The notes under the pieces were generated by a model. That model did no database searches. It saw only the letters and a list, made by a program, of their open reading frames with translations, and was not told where the DNA came from. Made by a program: the position numbers and the translations under genes. DNA of 64,000 nucleotides from positions 97,553 to 161,552 of the forward strand of contig JARGOC010000004.1 of the NCBI GenBank assembly GCA_029212365.1, in the 5' to 3' direction. The stretch is from Roseovarius sp. (GTDB lineage Bacteria; Pseudomonadota; Alphaproteobacteria; Rhodobacterales; Rhodobacteraceae). Positions 57,905 to 64,000 of this stretch are shown one piece after another (within the stretch, counting starts at the first letter, position 1; each line of letters opens with the position of its first letter).

Positions 57905-60067
57905 TCAGCTTTTGGGGCCTTTGCGAGGTCCGGATTTTCCGCCCTTTCCCGGCGCGGCTGATTTTGCAGCCTGTGCACGGGCGCGGTTTTTCTTGCTGGA
58001 CGGTTTGCCTGCAGGCGGTGGTGCGCCCTTGCCTTTGTGCCGAGGCTTGCCCATGCGAACAGAGGGATCCGTCGCTGAGCGGGCAGGCTTGCCATCCCGT
58101 TTGCCCTCGGGTTTGCTGCGCGCGTCACCTGTGGGGGCTGACCCGCCACGATGAGGCTTGGGCTTACCGGATTTTGACGCAGGCTTGGGTTTCTTCACCC
58201 GTGGCACGGGGGCATCGTTCCAGTCAATCGGCTGGCTTGATTGCGCTTTGGGCTTTTCGCGGTGCTCGTCGGGTTTGGCCACGGCGGAATCGGGGGCGTA
58301 GGGCACTGTGCGCTGATGTGGGCGGTCTGCCTGTTTCGCCGCAGGTTTAGCACCATGTTGGACACCGTGCTTGGCTGGCCCCCTGCCCTGTGGTTTCCCC
58401 TCGGGTTTCCCCTGTGGTTTGCCGTATGGTTTTCCCTGAGATTTCCCCTGTGATTTGCCATAAGGTTTTGAATGCGCGCGTGGGGCCTCACGCTCAAACT
58501 TTGGCGGGCCTGCCAATTGGGTCAGCTTTGCGCCATCCTCAACCGTCATATTGGGCCCGACAGCTGCCAGAAACGACGCGACGCGGGATTCCAGAATTTG
58601 CACATAGGATTCATCGGGCTGAATGCGGATCGCGCCGATATCATCCTTGGTCAGATCACCGGCTTTGCACAGCATCGGCAACAAGCGGCGCGGCTCGGCC
58701 CCCGCATTGCGCCCCCCTGCGACGGAGAACCAGACACTGGCACCAAATTCAACACGCGGCTTGGGCTTGGCATCCACATCCGATAATTCCTCAGGTGCAG
58801 AATGGCGTGACCGGAACAGGCGCAAATATGCCGCGGCCAGTTTCTCAGACGTGAAACTGGTGGTCAGATTGGCCACGGTTTCGGCCTCTGCTTCGGCCAC
58901 GGGCACCTGCCAGTCCGGATCAGCCAGCATGCGCGCCTCATCCTGGGCGTTCACCGCGTCCGCCGACGGCGCGTTGGTCCATTCCGCCGATAGTTTGGCC
59001 ATGCCCAGAATACGCTGGGCTTTCTTCTGGGTTTTCTTGGTCACGATCAGCGCGCTGACGCCTTTGCGCCCGGCCCGGCCAGTGCGCCCTGAGCGGTGTA
59101 GCAAAGTCTCGTGGTTTGATGGCAATTCAGCATGTACCACCAGATCAAGGTTGGGCAGGTCAATCCCGCGCGCGGCCACATCGGTGGCCACACAGACCCG
59201 TGCACGCCCATCACGCATGGCTTGCAAGGCGTTGGTGCGTTCGGCCTGTGACAATTCGCCCGACAGTGCCACCACCTGAAACCCACGGTTGGACAGACGG
59301 GTTGTCAGCCGGTTGACCATCGCACGGGTGTTGCCAAAAACGATGGCATTGGGCGCCTCAAAATACCGCAGGATGTTGATAACGGCGTTATCCGCATCCC
59401 GATCGGCAACACTCATCGCCTTATATTCAATGTCGGCATGTTGCGTGCGCTCGGATTTGGCCACCACGCGCACCGCGTCTTTTTGATAGCTCTTCGCCAG
59501 TCCCATAATGGAATTGGGCACCGTAGCGGAAAACAGCAAGGTCTGGCGTGTGTCGGGTGCTTCGCCCAGGATAAATTCCAGGTCCTCACGGAACCCCAAA
59601 TCGAGCATCTCATCCGCCTCATCCAGCACCACAGCGCGCAACTGGCTCAGATCAATCGAGCCGCGCATGATGTGATCGCGCAGACGCCCCGGTGTGGCCA
59701 CGACAATATGCGCACCACGCCCCAGCGTGCGGCGCTCGTCGCGCATATCCATACCCCCCACACAAGACGCCAGATTGGCGCCCGCCTTGGCATAAAGCCA
59801 GCTCAGCTCTCGCTTGACCTGCATCGCCAGTTCACGCGTCGGCGCAATCACCAGCGCCAAAGGCGCACCAGCGCCGGTAAATGTCTCGGCCTCGCCCAGC
59901 AATGTGGGTGCAATAGCCAGGCCAAAGCCCAGCGTCTTACCCGAGCCGGTTTGCGCCGAGACCAGAAGGTCCAGCCCGTTCAGATCGGGGTCCAACACGG
60001 CCTGTTGCACAGGTGTCAGAGTGTCATAGCCCTTGGCTTCCAGAGCGTCACTGAGTGCTTTTTTCAC
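57905..60067 (-). CDS. DEAD-box RNA helicase with DbpA-type domain and repetitive basic tail
   Basis: The 720-residue helicase has the full motif set: Q-motif region, AQTGSGKT, PTRELAMQV, VATPGRLRDH, LDEADEML, LFSATVP, VATDVAARGIDLP and HRSGRTGRAGRKG. A DbpA/CsdA-like RNA-binding domain follows (GDLTKDDIGAIRIQPDESYV). The last about 200 residues are Lys-, Pro-, Gly-rich with tandem GKxx repeats, likely disordered and RNA-binding. It probably acts in ribosome assembly or cold-stress mRNA turnover. It stands alone; 253 bases upstream lead to the pot operon terminator. Confidence 0.93.
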   Translation of the reverse strand: MKKALSDALEAKGYDTLTPVQQAVLDPDLNGLDLLVSAQTGSGKTLGFGLAIAPTLLGEAETFTGAGAPLALVIAPTRELAMQVKRELSWLYAKAGANLASCVGGMDMRDERRTLGRGAHIVVATPGRLRDHIMRGSIDLSQLRAVVLDEADEMLDLGFREDLEFILGEAPDTRQTLLFSATVPNSIMGLAKSYQKDAVRVVAKSERTQHADIEYKAMSVADRDADNAVINILRYFEAPNAIVFGNTRAMVNRLTTRLSNRGFQVVALSGELSQAERTNALQAMRDGRARVCVATDVAARGIDLPNLDLVVHAELPSNHETLLHRSGRTGRAGRKGVSALIVTKKTQKKAQRILGMAKLSAEWTNAPSADAVNAQDEARMLADPDWQVPVAEAEAETVANLTTSFTSEKLAAAYLRLFRSRHSAPEELSDVDAKPKPRVEFGASVWFSVAGGRNAGAEPRRLLPMLCKAGDLTKDDIGAIRIQPDESYVQILESRVASFLAAVGPNMTVEDGAKLTQLAGPPKFEREAPRAHSKPYGKSQGKSQGKPYGKPQGKPEGKPQGRGPAKHGVQHGAKPAAKQADRPHQRTVPYAPDSAVAKPDEHREKPKAQSSQPIDWNDAPVPRVKKPKPASKSGKPKPHRGGSAPTGDARSKPEGKRDGKPARSATDPSVRMGKPRHKGKGAPPPAGKPSSKKNRARAQAAKSAAPGKGGKSGPRKGPKS
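58382..58465 (-). repeat. Seven 12-nt tandem repeats in the DEAD-box gene tail
   Basis: On the coding strand the units encode PYGK, SQGK, SQGK, PYGK, PQGK, PEGK and PQGR. They are in frame, 84 nt in total, and vary at third positions, so they are older than a fresh slippage tract. Confidence 0.85.
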
Positions 60068-60269
60068 GATATAGGTTCTTTTCTACCGGGGTTGGGCGCG
60101 AAACCGATACCCCCTTGCCACTTGGGCCGCTTGGGCCTCGGGCGATTGGCGTCGAACACGCATAGGCGCCGTCCTTAATACAGCTTTCGCGGAATGTATA
60201 TTGCCATTCTCAATTGAACGCATGCGCCCGTCTGTCGCGGCCTCTTGGGGCGGCCAAACCACAGAACGC

Positions 60270-60298
60270 AAAAAGGGCCGCAGATTGCGCTGCGGCCC
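60270..60298 (-). terminator. Rho-independent terminator of the polyamine-transport operon
   Basis: On minus, a 9-bp stem GGGCCGCAG/CTGCGGCCC with a 6-nt loop is followed by TTTTT. It lies 22 nt after the stop of the binding-protein gene, the last gene of the operon. The remaining 60068-60269 hold no open frame or motif that I recognise, and must include the DEAD-box gene promoter. Confidence 0.9.
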
Positions 60299-60320
60299 CT
60301 GGTCCTTATCACAGGTTGGT

Positions 60321-61367
60321 TTACTTTTTCAGATTGGTCCAGATCGTGTCATAGACGGCTTGGGTTGCCTCATCACATACTTTGACAAACTGGGTTGGGC
60401 CTGCCTCTGCGGGCGGATTGGATTCCGGCAATGTCGCCAATTCCGGATCCAGGAACTCGGCGGTGCCATTCAACCCGTTGCCATAGCGGGCATAGTTGGA
60501 CACAGCCGCGATGTTTTCAGGCTGCAACAGAAAATCCATGAACTTGATCGCATTGGCGCGGTTGGGCGCGTCCTTGAGCAGCACAACACTGTCCATCCAA
60601 ACCACATATCCCTGTTTGGGAAAGGCATATTTCAGGGTTTCACGTTCCGCACGCGCCTTGGCCCCAAACCCGTCAAAGATCATGCCGACAGCCGCATCCC
60701 CCGACACCAGCACTTCTTTGGCGGTGTCCGAGTTGAACGAGGCCCAGTGCCCTTTGGCATTTTGCAGCATCTCATTGAGCGCCTTGAGTTGCTCGCGGTC
60801 GGTGGAACACTGCGGAATGCCCATATGGATTGACGCCATGGCCAGAACTTCACCCTGACTGTCCAGCGCATTGATTTTGCCCGACAGTTCAGCCGGGGGA
60901 TCAAACACAATGCTGGAATCGTCGATGTCACCGGCATAAACAGCCGTGTCCACCATGAAGCTGGTCGAGCCCCATTGATAGGGAATGGCGTGTTTCCAAC
61001 CGGGATCAAAGCTGGGGTCGGCCCAGTCCGCCGCCACATTGCCCATATTGGCCAACTCGCCCTCGGCGATCTCATCCAACATGCCCTCGCCGCGCATGAT
61101 GGTGACCATGTAATCGGTGGGCACGGCCACATCATATGTGCCAATCGCGCCTGCCTTGAGTGAGGCCAGCAGGGCTTCGTTGGAATCGTAGGTGTCCATG
61201 ACAACTTCGACGTCATGTTCGGCAGAAAACTTATCCAGCAATTCCTGCGGGATGTATTCAAACCAGTGATAGATCACCAGCTTGCCCTCGGCGTTGGCCG
61301 CTGTGGCCCCTGCGGCCGCCAGCACCAGCGCCATGGCTGTGGCCGTTGTTTTCAGACGTGTTTTCAT
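60321..61367 (-). CDS. Polyamine ABC transporter substrate-binding protein (PotD/PotF-like)
   Basis: The 348-residue periplasmic protein has a signal peptide (MKTRLKTTATAMALVLAAAG, cut near ANA|EG) and PotD/PotF features: KLVIYHWFEYIPQELLDKFS, DTYDSNEALLASLKAG, VPTDYMVTIMRG and IPYQWGSTSF. It binds putrescine or spermidine-like cations. The ATG at 61367 has GGGAGA upstream; an earlier in-frame start overlaps the permease gene. It is the last gene of an operon reading ATPase, permease, permease, binding protein. Confidence 0.93.
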   Translation of the reverse strand: MKTRLKTTATAMALVLAAAGATAANAEGKLVIYHWFEYIPQELLDKFSAEHDVEVVMDTYDSNEALLASLKAGAIGTYDVAVPTDYMVTIMRGEGMLDEIAEGELANMGNVAADWADPSFDPGWKHAIPYQWGSTSFMVDTAVYAGDIDDSSIVFDPPAELSGKINALDSQGEVLAMASIHMGIPQCSTDREQLKALNEMLQNAKGHWASFNSDTAKEVLVSGDAAVGMIFDGFGAKARAERETLKYAFPKQGYVVWMDSVVLLKDAPNRANAIKFMDFLLQPENIAAVSNYARYGNGLNGTAEFLDPELATLPESNPPAEAGPTQFVKVCDEATQAVYDTIWTNLKK

Positions 61368-61387
61368 TGTTAAGTCTCCCTTGTTGA

Positions 61388-62197
61388 TCACTTTGTATTG
61401 TCTTTTTTGCTCACGAAATATGAGATCGTCACCATCAGCACCGACAGCGCCAACAGCATGGTTGAGATCGCCATGATGTTCGGCTTGATCCCTTGCTTGA
61501 CTGATCCAAAGATTGCAGTTGGCAAGGTTTCAACCCCGGCCCCTTTGACGAAATTGGTAATGATGAAATCATCCAGACTGATGATGAATGCCAACAAAAA
61601 TCCCGAGATGATCCCCGGCATCATCAGCGGCAGCAGGATTTTGGTAAAGGCCTGGCGTTTGGAGGCATAAAGATCCAGTGCCGCTTGTTCATAGGTGTCT
61701 TCGATCCCCTGCATCCGGGCCGAGATGGGCATATAGGCAAAAGGAATGCAAAACGCGATATGCGCCACAAGGATGGTGGTATAGCCGCGGGTGAACCCGA
61801 TAGAGTTGAAAAAGATCAGCGTCGCCACCGCAGTCACAATCTCGGGCACCATCAAGGGCAGGCTGATCAGGCCAAAGCTGACCGTGCGCAGCCTAAACCG
61901 CCCGCCGCGTATCATGGCCGTGGCCGCAAGTGTGGCAATCGTCGTGGCACCAGTGGCCGCGATGATCGCAATGCTAAAGCTGTTCCAGGCGGCAATCTTG
62001 AATTTGGCAGATTCCGGCCCCTTAAACACGTCGACATACCAACGCAGGCTGACACCCTCCCAGATGGTGATAGATGTGCTGTTGTTGAACGAATAGATCG
62101 TCACCACCACCAAAGGCGCATACAGCACCACAAGGCACAGAATGGTGATGGGCAAAAACCCCGGCAAGGATTTGATGTCATATTTGCGCGCGCTCAT
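61388..62197 (-). CDS. Polyamine ABC transporter permease (PotC/PotI-like)
   Basis: The 269-residue membrane protein has six helices. It carries [20 protein letters not shown] and [20 protein letters not shown], the permease loop that contacts the ATPase, and ends with FVSKKDNTK. The start overlaps the first permease stop by 4 nt. A short gap separates it from the binding-protein start. Confidence 0.94.
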   Translation of the reverse strand: MSARKYDIKSLPGFLPITILCLVVLYAPLVVVTIYSFNNSTSITIWEGVSLRWYVDVFKGPESAKFKIAAWNSFSIAIIAATGATTIATLAATAMIRGGRFRLRTVSFGLISLPLMVPEIVTAVATLIFFNSIGFTRGYTTILVAHIAFCIPFAYMPISARMQGIEDTYEQAALDLYASKRQAFTKILLPLMMPGIISGFLLAFIISLDDFIITNFVKGAGVETLPTAIFGSVKQGIKPNIMAISTMLLALSVLMVTISYFVSKKDNTK

Positions 62198-63120
62198 TGG
62201 GCCTTCTCCGCGCGGGCCTGTTGGCGCGCAAAGATCAGCAACAAGATCAGCACCATCGTCAACAACACCATCGAGGCCGCTGCCCCAAACGGCCAGTTCC
62301 CGGCATTGCCCTTGAACTGCTCCTCAATCAGTGACCCGATCATAAAGTTCTTGGCCCCGCCCAACAGGTCAGGCGCCAAAAATGACCCCAGACTTGGCAC
62401 AAACACCAACACACAGCCCGCGATCACCCCCGGTTTGACCGCAGGCAACAATATGCGGCGCGCCGTCACCCACTTGGACGCATAAAGATCGGCTGCCGCC
62501 TCGGACAGGTTGAAGTTATATCGCTCAACACTGGCATAAATCGGCAAAACCATGAACGGCAGATAGGAATAAAACAGCCCCAACTGCACCGCGAAATTGG
62601 TGTTGATAATATGGATGGGGCTGTCAATCAGCCCGGTGGAGATCAGAAAATCATTCAACGGGCCTTGGTCGCGCAGCATGAATTTCATGCTGACAGTGCG
62701 AATAAGCAGGTTCACCCAATACGGAATAGTGATCATGAAAACCCACAGAGGTCTGATGTTCTCGGGGCGGGTGGCAATGAAATAGGCGGTGGGAAACCCA
62801 ATCACCAGGCTCAGGATCGTTGCGGCCCCCGCCTGCCAGATCGAGCGCCAGAAGATGTTGATATAGGTCCATTCGATCGAACAGGGCTCATCGCCAAACA
62901 GACCACGGTTGCAAAAGAACTGATCATAAGCGCCAAGGCTGAACTCCCAGATCACGCCGCCGCGGAATTCCTTGGTCAGGAAGGAATAGACCAGCATCAT
63001 CAACACTGGCGCCAATACGAAAACCCCAAGCACAACCCATGCCGGCAACAACAACCAGCCGCGCGCCTCTTTGTAGGTGTCCGATTGCGACGTTCCCCCG
63101 CTAGAGGCCCCGGCTGCCAT
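62194..63120 (-). CDS. Polyamine ABC transporter permease (PotB/PotH-like)
   Basis: The 308-residue membrane protein has [20 protein letters not shown] as first helix, a periplasmic loop with two Cys ([17 protein letters not shown]), and the ATPase-contacting loop [20 protein letters not shown]. The ATG at 63120 overlaps the ATPase stop as ATGA; the preceding codon is TTG and a less likely start. It pairs with the PotC-like permease. Confidence 0.94.
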   Translation of the reverse strand: MAAGASSGGTSQSDTYKEARGWLLLPAWVVLGVFVLAPVLMMLVYSFLTKEFRGGVIWEFSLGAYDQFFCNRGLFGDEPCSIEWTYINIFWRSIWQAGAATILSLVIGFPTAYFIATRPENIRPLWVFMITIPYWVNLLIRTVSMKFMLRDQGPLNDFLISTGLIDSPIHIINTNFAVQLGLFYSYLPFMVLPIYASVERYNFNLSEAAADLYASKWVTARRILLPAVKPGVIAGCVLVFVPSLGSFLAPDLLGGAKNFMIGSLIEEQFKGNAGNWPFGAAASMVLLTMVLILLLIFARQQARAEKAQ

Positions 63121-64000
63121 CAATCGACCAGAAGGCGTGCTGCCCCCTGCTCCATGTTGACGAAGGCGGGACGTCCTATGTCAAAGATGCGTTTGTTGCC
63201 CCGGTCTGAATTGGACGTGCGCACCATCATCTGAGGGCCGTCATCCAACTGAACCAACGTCTGAATATCGGTGCCGATAAAGATGTTGTCGCGGATGGTG
63301 CCTTTCAGGCTCTCTGCCTCGGTGGCGGTCTCGGACAAAAACAACCGTTCGGGGCGGATCGACAAATGCACATTGGCCCCGACGCCCACGCCCTCCACCT
63401 CATTACAGGTCAACTCGTGGCCACCCCCCAGATGGCACGCGGCACGTCCTTTGGAGATTTTGTCGACCGACACTTCCAGCAGGTTCGTCTCGCCAATGAA
63501 ATCCGCCACGAACATATTGCGCGGGCGCTCGTATATTTCCTTTGCTTCGCCCAATTGCTGCAATTCCCCCGCTGACATCACGGCAATGCGGTCTGACATG
63601 GTCAGCGCTTCTTCCTGGTCGTGGGTCACAAAGATAAAGGTGATGCCCGTTTCGCGCTGGATTTCCTTCAGCTCAAAGCGCATCGCCTGTCGCAATTTCA
63701 GATCCAGCGCCGACAAAGGCTCGTCCAGCAGCAGCACCTTGGGTTGTGGCGCCAAGGCCCTTGCCAGTGCCACACGTTGTTGCTGCCCGCCTGACAGCTG
63801 ACTGGGCTTGCGACCGGCAAATTGCGTCAACTGCACCAGCTCCAGCATATCAGCGGCCCGTGCGCGTGCTTCTGCCTTGGATTTGCCCAGCATTTCCAAG
63901 CCAAAGCTCACATTTTCAGTGACCGTCATATGCGGGAACAACGCGTAGTTCTGAAACACCGTGTTCACCGGGCGCTTGTTGGGCGGCAGGGTCTCGATTT
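63120..64000 (-). CDS. potA: Polyamine ABC transporter ATP-binding protein (PotA/PotG-like), N-terminus beyond window
   Basis: About 293 residues are visible and the frame is open to position 64000. Present are Q-loop VFQNYALFPHMTV, signature QLSGGQQQRVALARAL, Walker B VLLLDEPLSALD, His switch FVTHDQEEALTMSD and the C-terminal TOBE-like domain (SIRPERLFLSE). Walker A lies outside; about 70-80 N-terminal residues are missing relative to the family. The leading residues IETLPPNKRPVNTVFQNYAL fit the polyamine class. The operon promoter is not in the window. Confidence 0.94.
   Translation of the reverse strand, partial: IETLPPNKRPVNTVFQNYALFPHMTVTENVSFGLEMLGKSKAEARARAADMLELVQLTQFAGRKPSQLSGGQQQRVALARALAPQPKVLLLDEPLSALDLKLRQAMRFELKEIQRETGITFIFVTHDQEEALTMSDRIAVMSAGELQQLGEAKEIYERPRNMFVADFIGETNLLEVSVDKISKGRAACHLGGGHELTCNEVEGVGVGANVHLSIRPERLFLSETATEAESLKGTIRDNIFIGTDIQTLVQLDDGPQMMVRTSNSDRGNKRIFDIGRPAFVNMEQGAARLLVD

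Overview
The window looks like a chromosomal segment of a marine Rhodobacteraceae (Roseobacter-group) alphaproteobacterium. The evidence is protein-level: a CckA/CtrA/SciP cell-cycle set, a GTTC-N7-GTTC type SOS box at recA, a bamA-skp-fabZ-lpxA-lpxI-lpxB cluster, and a narK1-narK2-narGHJI operon next to a cluster-less Fnr-family regulator. No rRNA, tRNA, insertion sequence, prophage or CRISPR array was seen. The assignment rests on recognising families by eye; no database was searched.

Layout. 1-5.4 kb: recG (cut by the window edge), ligA, ctrA and sciP on the minus strand. 5.6-6.8 kb: mnmA. 6.8-18.9 kb: a long minus-strand envelope and translation block reading pyrH, frr, uppS, cdsA, dxr, rseP, a 42-residue membrane protein, bamA, skp, fabZ, lpxA, lpxI, lpxB. 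19.0-26.8 kb: miaA, an AraC-family regulator with an orphan Tat-exported peptide-binding protein, a lytic transglycosylase, ssb with a textbook terminator, a FemAB/GNAT-like transferase and typA. 26.8-35.6 kb: a DUF1330 protein, alaS, recA, a sulfotransferase-like protein, cckA (with a perfect CtrA box upstream) and rsmB.

35.7-48.0 kb: the respiratory nitrate module, read on minus as narK1, narK2, narG, narH, narJ, narI, a cytoplasmic parvulin and a DUF2478 protein, with a divergent Crp/Fnr regulator. Two perfect TTGAT-N4-ATCAA boxes lie in the divergent promoter region, and two GC-rich stem-loops without a following T-run separate the transporter genes from each other and from narG.

48.1-57.8 kb: an aldehyde dehydrogenase, then an Rrf2 regulator divergent from a tightly coupled eight-gene operon: COG0523 GTPase, DUF1826 protein, 82-residue protein, family-5 binding protein, two short ATPases, two permeases and an EamA exporter. 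The gene content suggests metal or metal-chelate handling, and a paired palindromic operator sits in the shared promoter. This is the best candidate for an undescribed system here. 57.9-64 kb: a DEAD-box RNA helicase with a repetitive basic tail, then a polyamine-type ABC operon running off the right edge.
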